A DNA stretch of 64,000 bases, taken from the NCBI RefSeq assembly GCF_947495665.1, contig NZ_CANLZV010000001.1:310001-374000 (forward strand), given 5' to 3'. The number at the start of each line of letters is the position of its first letter. Positions within the stretch are counted from its first letter, which is position 1. The notes beneath the pieces were generated by a model. The model had not been told where the DNA came from. It searched no databases and worked only from the letters and a program-made list of their open reading frames with translations. This document shows, piece by piece, positions 18,110-27,612 of this stretch. This DNA is from an uncultured Sunxiuqinia sp. (GTDB lineage Bacteria > Bacteroidota > Bacteroidia > Bacteroidales > Prolixibacteraceae). The position numbers and the translations under genes were made by a program.

Positions 18110-18235
18110 CTAATTCGACTATTTTAGTTTTTCGGTAGCAAAAATACGAGAAAATCTAAAAAAACAGGCACTGTTTGGACGAATAAAAAACTTTTTGCAC
18201 CAAAAATGTTTCCTCTCCAGGGAATAGCTGTACCA

Positions 18236-18262
18236 GGCGATTCATTGAACCGCCTGGCCAAT
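18236..18262. terminator. Hairpin downstream of the VOC gene
   Basis: CCAGGCG and CGCCTGG form a 7-bp GC-rich stem with an 11-base loop directly after the stop at 18267 of the minus-strand VOC gene. There is no T run, so termination would be weak or factor-dependent. Confidence 0.4.
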
Positions 18263-18266
18263 CAGC

Positions 18267-19322
18267 TTAGTTTTTTACGCGGTTAAAGCGAAGTGTTTTT
18301 AGCATCCAGTCCGGCAGCGATTTTTTAGGGTCGCGACCTTTTAGGTTGATGAACAAACCCAATTTTTCGATAACAGGAAGTTTGTGGGTTTCTACAAATT
18401 CGATGGGCGTGCCATCCGGATCGGAAATGTAGGAGAAGTGTCCGGCAGCGGTTCCCATGTCAAAACTGTTGGCACTGTTGACTGTAAAGGGAAAGCCTTT
18501 TTGCTCGCATTCTTTTTGCAGAAGATCCATGCCCATGATATCGAAACAAAGGTGGATGTAGCCAAGCTCGCCCCAAATTCGATCCTGAAAGATTTTCCGG
18601 GGTGTTCGCTCCAGGGGCTGGATCAGTTCGATTTGAGTTGGTCCCAGCAGGCGGCTGAAAGGGCCGGTTCGGGGCTGGTGTTTTAGCAGGACACGACGAT
18701 ACTTTTCGGCTCCTCCGGGGAGCGATGCCAAGTCTTCAAACTGGCCGGTTTTATCGTAAACGAGCTGATCGTACTGAAGGATGTCGGAGTATACCTTTCG
18801 GGCTTCATCAATGTCGGAAACACCGATAACCACGCCGGCAACACCGCCTGTTACTGATTTCTGCTTCATGAAACAGTGCTGATCTTCCACCACTTCAAAA
18901 AGGTTATTGTACGGATCGCGCAGGTAATAGTGCTTGTTTCCCTGGGGATCATGGCTTAGGGAACCGACAAGGTCGAACCCTTCTTCCTGATGACGGGCAT
19001 AAGCCTTTTGAATGTCGCGGCATTTCATTTTGCAAATAAATATTCCGCAATCACCCAGTTGCGCGTCAAACATGGGGGCTTTGGGCTCCATGCCGGTGTG
19101 TTGCCAGATTTCAAATCCACCACCACCTTCCATATTCATGGCCAGTGCTGCATAGCGGTCGCACTGTTTTCCATTGGTGTAATGGAGCATTAACTTAGCC
19201 GTGGCAGTATCTTCAAAAACGTTAATATCCATTCCAAACGCTCTACGATACCATTTCCAGGCTGCCCCGGCATCTTTAACTCCAATTCCAACTTGTTGAA
19301 TACCGCAAATATTTTTCTTCAT
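18267..19322 (-). CDS. Double VOC (glyoxalase/dioxygenase-like) protein
   Basis: 351 residues with two vicinal-oxygen-chelate modules. The first opens GIQQVGIGVKDAGAAWKWYRRAFG and ends YLRDPYNNLFEVVE (about 5-146). The second starts GVAGVVIGVSDIDEARKVYSDIL and ends YISDPDGTPIEFVE (about 159-315). Both keep the terminal Glu that often binds the metal. Substrate unknown. The SDR gene lies just upstream in the same orientation (32-bp gap), suggesting a shared small catabolic pathway. Confidence 0.78.
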   Translation of the reverse strand: MKKNICGIQQVGIGVKDAGAAWKWYRRAFGMDINVFEDTATAKLMLHYTNGKQCDRYAALAMNMEGGGGFEIWQHTGMEPKAPMFDAQLGDCGIFICKMKCRDIQKAYARHQEEGFDLVGSLSHDPQGNKHYYLRDPYNNLFEVVEDQHCFMKQKSVTGGVAGVVIGVSDIDEARKVYSDILQYDQLVYDKTGQFEDLASLPGGAEKYRRVLLKHQPRTGPFSRLLGPTQIELIQPLERTPRKIFQDRIWGELGYIHLCFDIMGMDLLQKECEQKGFPFTVNSANSFDMGTAAGHFSYISDPDGTPIEFVETHKLPVIEKLGLFINLKGRDPKKSLPDWMLKTLRFNRVKN

Positions 19323-19354
19323 AATTCTATCTTTTTTAGCACGTTTGGTTGCTG

Positions 19355-20149
19355 CTAATTCTTAATTCTTGTTACTATTTTGTGGTATAGCGCAGGAGCA
19401 AAACGCCGGATGTAAACCATTAGAAGCTCCTTTTTTCCCACCAATACATCTTTCTTGTTCTTTTGGATGGCCTTCACAATTTGCGCTGCGCATTTTTCGG
19501 GCGGCATGCCGTTGGCCTGCCCGTCATCCATTTTGTTATAGGCCTGTCCATTTTGGGTTAAGGCATTTTTTGAGATATTGGTTTTTATCCGGCCTGGCGA
19601 AACGATGGTGACCTGAATATTGTCCTGGCTTAGTTCAGCGCGCAGCGATTCGAAATAGCCTTGTACGGCATGCTTGGAGGCTGCGTAGGCTGTTCGCCAA
19701 GGAAAACCAAATTTACCGGAGATGCTGCTGATGACCACTAGGTGCCCCGACTGATTTTTTAGCATGTGTGGCAACACTTTTTTGGTCAGGGCAACAACGC
19801 TGAAAAAGTTGAGTTCCATGATGTCCCGATCAATCTTTAGCGGGGTTTCTTTGGCCAGCGAGCGTTGGCTGCGGCCGGCGTTATTGATCAGCAAATCCAC
19901 CCGGCCAACCTGGGACAAAACAGCGTCAGCTGCTTCTTCTGTTTGCTGGACGTTGGAGAGATCGACCGGAAAGACAAGGCAGGTGTCTGTGTCCTGCAGA
20001 CAGTTGGTTCTTACCAGCTCCAGTTTTTCTTTATTTCGCGCCGATAGAACCAGTTTAGCTCCTTCGCGTGCCAGCGCATAAGCCAATGCTTCTCCAATGC
20101 CGGAGGAGGCTCCGGTTATCCAAACAACTTTTTCTTTCAGATTTTTCAT
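19355..20149 (-). CDS. Short-chain dehydrogenase/reductase
   Basis: 264 residues. Classical SDR: TGASSGIG cofactor motif (12-19), NNAG (89-92), catalytic Ser in VISSIS (141/142) and Y155-AAS-K159. The C-terminal region (ALYHKIVTRIKN) resembles DHRS7-like SDRs that act on lipophilic alcohols or ketones. It lies 81 bp downstream of the DUF5686 gene on the same strand, so it could be the tail of the lipid locus. Confidence 0.88.
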   Translation of the reverse strand: MKNLKEKVVWITGASSGIGEALAYALAREGAKLVLSARNKEKLELVRTNCLQDTDTCLVFPVDLSNVQQTEEAADAVLSQVGRVDLLINNAGRSQRSLAKETPLKIDRDIMELNFFSVVALTKKVLPHMLKNQSGHLVVISSISGKFGFPWRTAYAASKHAVQGYFESLRAELSQDNIQVTIVSPGRIKTNISKNALTQNGQAYNKMDDGQANGMPPEKCAAQIVKAIQKNKKDVLVGKKELLMVYIRRFAPALYHKIVTRIKN

Positions 20150-20230
20150 TTGATCAGACTTGCTTCTAGCAAATGTATTAAATTTTACGTAAGCTCCCTG
20201 TTTCTGCTTGTCGGGCTTTGGTTTTCGGGT

Positions 20231-22678
20231 TTAAAAGCTCATTTCGGCCCGGAACCGGATGCCATTTTTATAAGTGAAATCACTGTCGGCATAGTTTGAA
20301 CCAAGATGACGAATGTATTCAACACGTAAAACCTTGAATATATTGGTTAAGCCAAATCCAATTTCAGCATAGGGCTTGCTGGCATCACTGGCATAATAGG
20401 CAGGCAAATCGAAGACGCCTTTGTAAGAGTCGGTTAAGGTTCCGTGGTGTCCTTTTAGCGACACTACTTCACGTAACTTTAGTCTTCGGAAAAGCGGAAT
20501 TCGGTTAAGAATAATGCCACCGCCATTGAAATGCAAGTGGGTATTGGTATACAGGTTGTGGGCAAAGGAGGCGTGGTGCAATAAGTTGAACCGGTATTTG
20601 GCATAGCCCAGCGACATGGAGCCAACGGGTTGGTCCAGTAAATCATAAGGAGCGTCGCCAATCAGGTAGCCTCCGTTGAACATGTAGCTCATAAAAACCT
20701 GGCCCATGTTGATCCGGCCCTGAATAGAGCCATGAAACTGGGTGTATAGTCCCAGGTTTTTGTCGGCTTGTCCGGGCAGCGAAGCCTGCCCAATGTCCAG
20801 GCTGAGATTGACCACCGGTGTGGTGGTGGAATAGTAAATCCGGTCAAAGTAAAACTTATCGTAATGCTGTCCAAAGGGAATGCGCATGTTTAGCAGAACG
20901 CCATAGTTATTGTAGTCCGTGTACTCAACCGAATTGCGGATGAAACGAACGTTGGGAGTGCTGGTGCTTTTCAGAAAATACGGGGCAGCTTCCAGATGAA
21001 TGTCATTGGAGGCATTGTACTCCAGCCGCAGCTCAAAACTTTGCTCTTCTTTCAGGAAGGGGTTGGGTTCTTTGGAAGTTACTGCCGCAATGAAGTTCCC
21101 GTTTCCTTTGTTGTTGGGATTCTTTTTGATGAAGCGAAGGTATTTATCCTGCGTTATCAGCGAGTAATCGTTGAAATAAGCGAAGCGGAAAAGAAATTTG
21201 TCCGTTTCCTGTGGTTGGTAGATCAGGTTGGCTCCATACTTGAATGCCTTGTTTTTTGTGCCGTAACCCAAAAAGCCTCCAATGGAAAAACGCTCAAACA
21301 TTTTTTCACTGGTTCGAAAGGGGAGGGTCAGTCTTTTCCCTTCGATGGTGTTGGTGCTGTAAATATCGAAAACCGGTCCTAAATCAAATTTACCCATATT
21401 CAGAAATCCTGTTAATGCCAGACCTCCAACCGCATCAATTCCTTTCACAATTTTCTGCCCTTTCAGTTGGTTGACCCGGGAGTAGGAATCATCTTTGAGC
21501 TGGTGAGCTTCAAATTCGGGTTGCTTGGTCCACTCGCTCGGAGCAATGTTATTCAGGCGCTGGGATGTGGAGTAGTGCATGGATTTGTTGATTAGCCAGT
21601 TTCCGCTTGAAATATTGTCGGCACGCTTGGAACTGTAAGTCGACAGCGAGTCTTTGTTTAACGAAAGAGCCAGGTTGATGCGAATATCCTGCAGGTCGTA
21701 GAACCAGCCTTCGCCGGGAGTGTATTTGTAACTGACATTGCTTTTAAAGCCATTTACAAAGTTCAGGTTGGCCTCGCGGGCAATGTAGGCATTGATTTCA
21801 GTTAAGGCAAAACTTTCATCTTCAATTACAAATTGCCCTGAAAAAAGCGGGTTGTACTTATTTTTTGGCGCGAATGAAAAATGAAAATATTTTTTGTCAT
21901 CAACCATTGTGCTGTCATTCAGGTACAGGTTGTAATAAGACAAGGCCGAATTGCTGAGCGGAGAAATAAATCCACGCTCGAGGATGTTTACCTGGTCGTT
22001 GTAAAAATCTAAATCAACGGCAATGTTGAGCAGGATTAAGCTTTCGATGGCCTGGTTCAGGCGTGGAAAAATACCGTCCTTTTTTTTATACACGGTCTGA
22101 ATGCTGTCCTCGGCAATGCTTAAGGCTTCTTCAGACAGGTAAATGGGCGAGAAGCGGATGTTCTCTTTCTCCGATTTGAAAGTAACTTCTTCCAGGTTCT
22201 CAATAAAACGTGTCATGTTGGAGCTGGTGTCAATGGCCACGTATACGGTGGTGTTCGACAAGGTTTTGTAGTTGGTAACTCCCCTGACTTGCTTTTGGTT
22301 TTCCTTTTTGTGCTTCTGAATCTGGTTAAAAATCACTCTGGCACGAGGAATCTCCGGACGCACATTCACCTCATTTAACTTCTGTACATTCTCCTCCATG
22401 TACACAATGAGGTGGTTATTCTTAATTTGTTTGATTGGAATTTCCTGTGGGAAATAACCAACTGATGAGATATAAAGTGTATCGTTGGCCGATACCGACA
22501 GTTTAAAAAAACCATTGCTATCTGCCATCGTGCCATTGGTGGTTCCTTTTACCAGCACATTGGTAAAAGGGATAGGCTCTTTATTTTTCTGATCTTGTAT
22601 ATAGCCCGAAATTTCAATTCCGTGGGTATACAAGCTGCTAATGATCATCAGGATGACCACTATTGTTTTCTGAAACAT
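20231..22678 (-). CDS. DUF5686 outer-membrane protein with carboxypeptidase-like N-domain
   Basis: 815 residues with a signal peptide. An N-terminal CarboxypepD_reg-like beta domain (about 23-95: ISGYIQDQKNKEPIPFTNVLVKG) is followed by the DUF5686 region (from NEVNVRPEIPRARVIFNQI). The C-terminal half is rich in alternating aromatic strands typical of an outer-membrane beta-barrel and ends in Phe (FRAEMSF). Function unknown in the family. It follows the CDP-alcohol phosphotransferase by 15 bp, so it is the distal gene of the lipid operon and could be an outer-membrane component. Confidence 0.8.
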   Translation of the reverse strand: MFQKTIVVILMIISSLYTHGIEISGYIQDQKNKEPIPFTNVLVKGTTNGTMADSNGFFKLSVSANDTLYISSVGYFPQEIPIKQIKNNHLIVYMEENVQKLNEVNVRPEIPRARVIFNQIQKHKKENQKQVRGVTNYKTLSNTTVYVAIDTSSNMTRFIENLEEVTFKSEKENIRFSPIYLSEEALSIAEDSIQTVYKKKDGIFPRLNQAIESLILLNIAVDLDFYNDQVNILERGFISPLSNSALSYYNLYLNDSTMVDDKKYFHFSFAPKNKYNPLFSGQFVIEDESFALTEINAYIAREANLNFVNGFKSNVSYKYTPGEGWFYDLQDIRINLALSLNKDSLSTYSSKRADNISSGNWLINKSMHYSTSQRLNNIAPSEWTKQPEFEAHQLKDDSYSRVNQLKGQKIVKGIDAVGGLALTGFLNMGKFDLGPVFDIYSTNTIEGKRLTLPFRTSEKMFERFSIGGFLGYGTKNKAFKYGANLIYQPQETDKFLFRFAYFNDYSLITQDKYLRFIKKNPNNKGNGNFIAAVTSKEPNPFLKEEQSFELRLEYNASNDIHLEAAPYFLKSTSTPNVRFIRNSVEYTDYNNYGVLLNMRIPFGQHYDKFYFDRIYYSTTTPVVNLSLDIGQASLPGQADKNLGLYTQFHGSIQGRINMGQVFMSYMFNGGYLIGDAPYDLLDQPVGSMSLGYAKYRFNLLHHASFAHNLYTNTHLHFNGGGIILNRIPLFRRLKLREVVSLKGHHGTLTDSYKGVFDLPAYYASDASKPYAEIGFGLTNIFKVLRVEYIRHLGSNYADSDFTYKNGIRFRAEMSF

Positions 22679-22693
22679 GGCTCTTGCTTATTG

Positions 22694-23281
22694 CTATTTT
22701 TCTTCTTTCAACAACCAGTAAAGTCCTTTTACACCAATTTTGATGTCGTCGAGCTTTAGTAAAACAAAAATCTTCTCAATATAGGCTACCACTCCCCAGC
22801 CTACAGCCAGGTAGTACATCCAGGGATAAAAGCCAAAGACAAACAGAATGAAAAAGAAAATGCTCTGAACGTATCCTGCAGATACGGCAGAGTAGAGGTG
22901 GAGTCCAGGTATTTTTTGAAACCGGAAAAAGGCCACGATGTAACTTAAAACAAATACGGCCAGGAACAGGTAAAGGATCCACGCATGTGGTTCAATTTCG
23001 GTCCATTTAAAAAGGAACAGGCCCAATAAGGCCATGGCGTACGTGCAAATATCGGCCAGGTTGTCCAGAGCTGCTCCAAAGTTGGTTTGTAAGTTGAAGT
23101 AGCGGGCAATGTTGCCATCAAGTACATCGCTGACCAGGCTTATGCACAGCAGAATGACAAACCAGTGCTCGACTCCGGCCAGTGCCATATAGAGGATAAC
23201 TGGAAATGCCAGGAGGCGGTAAAGGCTGATGAAATTGGGAACATTTAGTACATTTTCCCCTTTAATTATAAGTTGTTTCAT
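22694..23281 (-). CDS. CDP-alcohol phosphatidyltransferase family enzyme
   Basis: 195 residues, five or six membrane segments. The complete catalytic motif D-x2-DG-x2-AR-x8-G-x3-D-x3-D is present (D52, D55-G56, A59-R60, G69, D73, D77). The enzyme would transfer a phospho-alcohol from a CDP-linked donor to an acceptor alcohol in the inner membrane. Which lipid is made cannot be read. Position between the reductase-like and DUF5686 genes supports a dedicated, non-housekeeping lipid pathway. Confidence 0.87.
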   Translation of the reverse strand: MKQLIIKGENVLNVPNFISLYRLLAFPVILYMALAGVEHWFVILLCISLVSDVLDGNIARYFNLQTNFGAALDNLADICTYAMALLGLFLFKWTEIEPHAWILYLFLAVFVLSYIVAFFRFQKIPGLHLYSAVSAGYVQSIFFFILFVFGFYPWMYYLAVGWGVVAYIEKIFVLLKLDDIKIGVKGLYWLLKEEK

Positions 23282-23322
23282 TTTCTGTTTTTTTAAATTG
23301 TGTTTGTATTCGCAGGTTTGGT

Positions 23323-24465
23323 TTAGGATTGGGCTTCATAGGTGCAGCCGTTTAGTTGCTGCGAAATCGTGTTTGTTGCTCCTTTTTTGCTGGACAGTTT
23401 TTGAATGAAATTCTCCAGCATTTTAAAGATGCTTTCTTCGGTTGCCTCGTTATCTACTGATAACCCCAATTGATCCAAATTTGTTGTATCAAATAAGATG
23501 TTGATGCCGGTGTAACTTCCTGTAAAAGACATGCCGATGGATATGATACGTTCCAGTGCATTCAGGTCCTGGGGATCCAAATCTTTTGCAGGAATGAGTT
23601 GGATGGGCAATAGCTTGTTGAGGCTGTTTATGATATGACTGTTTTTGGTCGATTGTTTGGCAATGAAATTCATGATGACTGGAGCATCGTAAACTTCAAC
23701 GGTACGGATCAGGTAATCAACGACGGTATCGATCGGAATCAGGTTTTGGGTGGATTCCGGATCAACCCGAACCCGGACTTTTTGATTGGGATGACGGGCG
23801 GATAAGCTGTGTATGCGCTTGGCAAAGTCAAAAATTCCATAGTCGGTGTTGGTTGCTCCTGTTTCGTTGTGTCCAACCACCTGAGATAACCGAATGATGC
23901 GAGCGTTTAATCCCTGGTTCTCAATTCTGTCTTTCAGGATATTTTCAGCTAGTCGTTTCGATTGTTCGTAGTAGTTTCTGAAACTGGAGATCTCTTCATT
24001 GTCGTAAAACTTCTCCTTGAATAAACCGTCAAACTTTCCGCAGGAGTAGGCCGTGCTTATAAAGATGAAGCGTGACTTGGGAGAGGCATAGCCCGAGAAA
24101 ATGTTGATGGAATTTGTAAGCCCGTCCAGGTTTGTTTTAAAGATTTCTTCTTTGGACTTGGTGTCGTATTTCAAGCTGGCTGCAAAATGAAAGTAATCAA
24201 CTTCACCGCTGAAAATTTCTTTTACCTTTTCAGCGGGAAGTGCAAAGTTTTCTTGGTCTAAGGCGTAATCGTATACTTCCAGGTTTGGCGTATCGATTCT
24301 TTCGCCGTTATTGATTTCTGCAAGGGCAGCTTGCATGCGCTCCTGGGCCGAGTATTTTTTATTCGCCCTTACCAAGGCGATGATTTTATAGTTCTGTAAA
24401 AGTAACTTGTTAATAAAATTCGCGGCTACGTAGCCGTTTGCTCCATTGATTATTATTTTCTTCAT
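23323..24465 (-). CDS. NAD(P)-binding reductase, male-sterility/acyl-reductase-like
   Basis: 380 residues. Rossmann start GANGYVA (8-14), FHFAASLKYD (92-101) with the KTNLDGLTN block, and Y166-EQS-K170 as the SDR-type catalytic pair. This order matches extended SDR / NAD_binding_4 proteins, which include fatty acyl-CoA and carboxylic acid reductases as well as sugar epimerases. The lipid context favours an acyl or lipid alcohol substrate, but that is inference. It lies 66 bp after the kinase-like gene. Confidence 0.7.
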   Translation of the reverse strand: MKKIIINGANGYVAANFINKLLLQNYKIIALVRANKKYSAQERMQAALAEINNGERIDTPNLEVYDYALDQENFALPAEKVKEIFSGEVDYFHFAASLKYDTKSKEEIFKTNLDGLTNSINIFSGYASPKSRFIFISTAYSCGKFDGLFKEKFYDNEEISSFRNYYEQSKRLAENILKDRIENQGLNARIIRLSQVVGHNETGATNTDYGIFDFAKRIHSLSARHPNQKVRVRVDPESTQNLIPIDTVVDYLIRTVEVYDAPVIMNFIAKQSTKNSHIINSLNKLLPIQLIPAKDLDPQDLNALERIISIGMSFTGSYTGINILFDTTNLDQLGLSVDNEATEESIFKMLENFIQKLSSKKGATNTISQQLNGCTYEAQS

Positions 24466-24531
24466 GTGTTTGTTTTTAATGCTTCGTGCTCCTCTGTTTT
24501 ATCTTATAAGTTGCAATAATTTCTTGGTTTT

Positions 24532-25206
24532 CTACATAAAAAGCACCAGTACCAGTAAAACGCTTAAAGGAATGGTCAGGTTATCTGAGCCTCTCCAGCT
24601 CACCAGCTCGGCCAGGGTACTGACAATGGCAATGGTCAGAGCCAGCCAAAATGTTTTCAAACTGAATAATTCCCAGTGAAAATACAGGGCAATTAAGCTA
24701 ATGACAAGGCTGGTGACAAAGAATGCTCCTGAGCCCAACCAGGTTTTATCTAATTTATGGCCAAATAGTTTGATTCGGCCATTGTATGCTTTCAGGTTAA
24801 TTCCGAGGATGGCAGCCATGGGGTCGCAAACGGCCAGAATCAGCATGGGGAGAATGTAGATGAACTTATTTTCCATTAGGCTGGCAATCAGAAATGTGGT
24901 GTATATGGAAAGAGGTAGCAGGTAGCTGCCTATCGACTTTCGCTGGATGTCATGAATGGATTTTAGCTGCTTGCTGTATTGAGTAATAAACAAAGCGGCA
25001 AAAAACAACAGGGCCAGCACCAGAATGTACCAGTGCGACGGGAAAATATAGGGAAATGGTACGGTGGCCAGCGTGGCCGTAAAATGGGCAAACTTTCGGG
25101 TAACTTCGCCTTTCAGTTTGAACCTTCGGTAATTTATTTCATTGAATGCCAGCAGTAAGATGATGCCGACTAAATAAATGAATGAGAGTACAATTATATT
25201 TCCCAT
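24532..25206 (-). CDS. VTE5/dolichol-kinase-like CTP-dependent lipid kinase
   Basis: 224 residues with about seven membrane segments. The motif EVTRKFAHF (34-42, with R37, K38, H41) and the C-terminal GSDNLTIPL match the SEC59/DGK1/VTE5 group. That group phosphorylates isoprenoid alcohols or diacylglycerol using CTP. Six bp separate it from the CdsA-like gene. Together they imply phosphorylation then CTP activation of a lipid alcohol. Confidence 0.72.
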   Translation of the reverse strand: MGNIIVLSFIYLVGIILLLAFNEINYRRFKLKGEVTRKFAHFTATLATVPFPYIFPSHWYILVLALLFFAALFITQYSKQLKSIHDIQRKSIGSYLLPLSIYTTFLIASLMENKFIYILPMLILAVCDPMAAILGINLKAYNGRIKLFGHKLDKTWLGSGAFFVTSLVISLIALYFHWELFSLKTFWLALTIAIVSTLAELVSWRGSDNLTIPLSVLLVLVLFM

Positions 25207-25212
25207 AGGATT

Positions 25213-25950
25213 TCAGAATAGTTTAAAATTCAAGAAATAGATACACACAGCAATCCAGGCTCCTCCGGCAATAAGGCTGTCAAAGCGATCGAGAAAACCG
25301 CCATGCCCGGGAATCAGGTTGCTAAAATCTTTTTGTTGGTATTTTCTTTTGTACAGCGAAGCCGCCAGGTCGCCGGTAAATGCAAAAAAGATAATGCCAG
25401 CTGCCAGTAGCAGCGACTTGCCGATGTTGTTGGCATAGAGTGGATCGAGCCAGAAGCTGCTTGCCAGAGCAACAAGGGTTCCGCCAATCAATCCTCCGTA
25501 GGTCTTTTTCGGACTGATGTTAGGGGCTATTTTTTTTCGTCCCCACAGTTGCCCGGTTATCTGGCTAAAGCTGTCGAAGATGGAGAGCACCAAGAATGAG
25601 AAAAGAATTAAGCCTTGTGCAAACCCACTGAAAAAATAAAATCCGAATGAAAGGGAGGCAAAAACAGCTATGGACAACACAAAGAACCCTTTATGTTGAA
25701 ACCCGTTTTTTTGAAACAGCTTCAGCAGCTCAAGAAGACCGGCTGCTATGATGACAACCGTTAAAACCCGAAAGATGGCCGTGTTGATGATTATGCTGAA
25801 AAATAAGGTGTTGATGATGAAAAAGTAGGTGATGAATTTGATGTAACTTTTTCGGGCAACCTGCGGATCTTTCTTCCGGTTGATGAAATAGAAGCCAATT
25901 CCTCCTAAGAGGAAATAGGTTAGAATTATAATATAGATTGTTTGAATCAT
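25213..25950 (-). CDS. CdsA-like phosphatidate cytidylyltransferase
   Basis: 245 residues, seven or eight membrane segments. The C-terminal family signature is intact: DLAASLYKRKYQQKDF followed by PGHGGFLDRFDSL. It should make a CDP-activated lipid from CTP and a phospholipid. The clustered position next to a lipid kinase and a CDP-alcohol transferase suggests a second CdsA dedicated to this pathway; whether the genome also has a housekeeping cdsA cannot be seen here. Confidence 0.85.
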   Translation of the reverse strand: MIQTIYIIILTYFLLGGIGFYFINRKKDPQVARKSYIKFITYFFIINTLFFSIIINTAIFRVLTVVIIAAGLLELLKLFQKNGFQHKGFFVLSIAVFASLSFGFYFFSGFAQGLILFSFLVLSIFDSFSQITGQLWGRKKIAPNISPKKTYGGLIGGTLVALASSFWLDPLYANNIGKSLLLAAGIIFFAFTGDLAASLYKRKYQQKDFSNLIPGHGGFLDRFDSLIAGGAWIAVCIYFLNFKLF

Positions 25951-25968
25951 GTTTTTGTTGTTTGATTT

Positions 25969-26766
25969 TCAGCTTAATATCATTAAAACTCCAATGGCAA
26001 CCATTACAAGGGCATATAAATAGCGGACTTTATTTTCCGATTGGTCCGTTTTGGTTTTGGATAGAATCCTGGGGCCCAGTGCCGCGCCGATGCTTGACCC
26101 GGCAGTAAGAAAATAGACCAGCATCAGATCAATCTGTCCGACCAGCAAGTGGGCGCTAATGGCAAAAAGGGTGTTGGTGAGCACCACAACCAACGAGGTG
26201 CCAATGACCAGTTTTAGTGGAATGTGCATGGAGAAAAGTCCGGCTAAAACCGGAGCTGTTCCGCTCGTTCCAAAAGTGCCGGTAATCATTCCTGCCAGGA
26301 ATCCGAAAAATGACCCCTTTGCTTTCCGGCTCAAACCTGTTTGTTCTTGAGTTGCCTCTTCGGTTTTTGGGCTTTTTGTTTTCTTCAGTGTTCCCCAGGC
26401 CATGTTGCCGGCAATCAGAATGGCATAAATACCAAAGCTGGCTTTCAGCGCTTCCGGACTGATCAACCCGGTTATGCCTGCGCCAAGGAAGGCTCCTAAA
26501 ATACCGGTGAGCGAGAATAAAGCTCCAATCCGAAAGTTGATGTTTGTTTTTCGGTGATGCCCCAGTGTGCCCACCAGGCAAATGGGAAGTGTGGCTACCA
26601 GCGAGGTGATAACCGCCGTTTGGGCCGGAACCCCAACCAGCAGTGTGAGAATTGGCAGGAAGAAAAAACCTCCGCCACCTCCCAGCATGGTTCCAAACAG
26701 GCCGATAACAAAGCCGATGAAAGGAAGTAGTAAATAAACGGGTTCTATGGTTGAATGGAAAATCAT
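25969..26766 (-). CDS. TauE/SafE-family permease
   Basis: 265 residues with about eight membrane segments and the family pattern IGFVIGLFGTMLGGGGGFFF near the start and GTFGTSGTAPVLAG in the second half. Members move sulfite, sulfoacetate or other anions across the inner membrane. The link to the lipid genes on either side is unclear; a sulfonated or anionic head group is one possibility but unsupported beyond position. Confidence 0.8.
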   Translation of the reverse strand: MIFHSTIEPVYLLLPFIGFVIGLFGTMLGGGGGFFFLPILTLLVGVPAQTAVITSLVATLPICLVGTLGHHRKTNINFRIGALFSLTGILGAFLGAGITGLISPEALKASFGIYAILIAGNMAWGTLKKTKSPKTEEATQEQTGLSRKAKGSFFGFLAGMITGTFGTSGTAPVLAGLFSMHIPLKLVIGTSLVVVLTNTLFAISAHLLVGQIDLMLVYFLTAGSSIGAALGPRILSKTKTDQSENKVRYLYALVMVAIGVLMILS

Positions 26767-26844
26767 AGTTTGTTCTTATCGGATAAAAGAGCGTTGAAAG
26801 CGCTTGTTTTTAGGGGTTTGTGTCTGTTGGGATTAGCCATTGAT

Positions 26845-27606
26845 TTAGGATTGGGTTGGGGTGAGTATGAAGTCGTCACTGTTTACCTGGCTGAGGTGAT
26901 TGACCTGCCGAACTTTCAAGTCTGAACTTTTACCGGATTTCAAATTTTTAACAAGAATCATTTGCGGGAAAAATTTAGCGTTTGAATTAGCAACCTCAAT
27001 ATAATTCGAAAATTCGGTTACTCCAACCAATTTGCCTTTTATATCGTATTGCTCAATGCTCATTAGCTGTTCTTTATCGATCGAAACGAAGGCGATTCGA
27101 TAACCTTTTTCCTCCGGACTCTGGATTTTTATCTTTTGACAGTGGGTGTCGTTTAAGTCGGTTTTTTCAAGAAAAGTGAACTCAAAATCCTTGTCAATGG
27201 CCGATTTGAACTGCTCTATCGGAATTTCCGTTCCGATTATTTTGAGGTTGCGCTGGTTGGCTCTGATTTTTTGAACCCGCCCTGTTGCCGGCATGTAAAT
27301 TTCAATGATGCCTTTTTTATCCGGATAGTCAGTGGTAACGATTTTTGTTCCCATAACATTTTCAGGTGCAAGTAATTCAATCAGCACTTTTCGTTCGTCG
27401 TCAAACTGAGCGTAAGAAACCGTCAGTTCTTTGGTTTTGCAGTTGCCTTTTCCGTCGAATGTTTCTAGGTCAAGAACCAGGCGAATGTTTTGCAAGGACA
27501 ACTTTTGCGTTGAATGCTCAAACAATTTTTTGGCTTCCATGGTGTCGGTAGCTGAAGCGCTGAACAGGCTGAAGGTTAAGCAAAGCAGGATGATTATCTT
27601 TTTCAT
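26845..27606 (-). CDS. LolA-like outer-membrane lipoprotein-sorting protein
   Basis: 253 residues with a signal peptide (LCLTFSLFSASA). The body, including LEIYMPATGRVQKI-like and FLEKTDLNDTHCQKIKI segments, fits the LolA/LppX-like half-barrel proteins annotated as outer-membrane lipoprotein-sorting proteins next to MMPL transporters. It would accept a lipid or lipoprotein released by the RND protein and carry it through the periplasm. It begins 6 bp after the transporter gene. Confidence 0.78.
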   Translation of the reverse strand: MKKIIILLCLTFSLFSASATDTMEAKKLFEHSTQKLSLQNIRLVLDLETFDGKGNCKTKELTVSYAQFDDERKVLIELLAPENVMGTKIVTTDYPDKKGIIEIYMPATGRVQKIRANQRNLKIIGTEIPIEQFKSAIDKDFEFTFLEKTDLNDTHCQKIKIQSPEEKGYRIAFVSIDKEQLMSIEQYDIKGKLVGVTEFSNYIEVANSNAKFFPQMILVKNLKSGKSSDLKVRQVNHLSQVNSDDFILTPTQS

Positions 27607-27612
27607 AACACA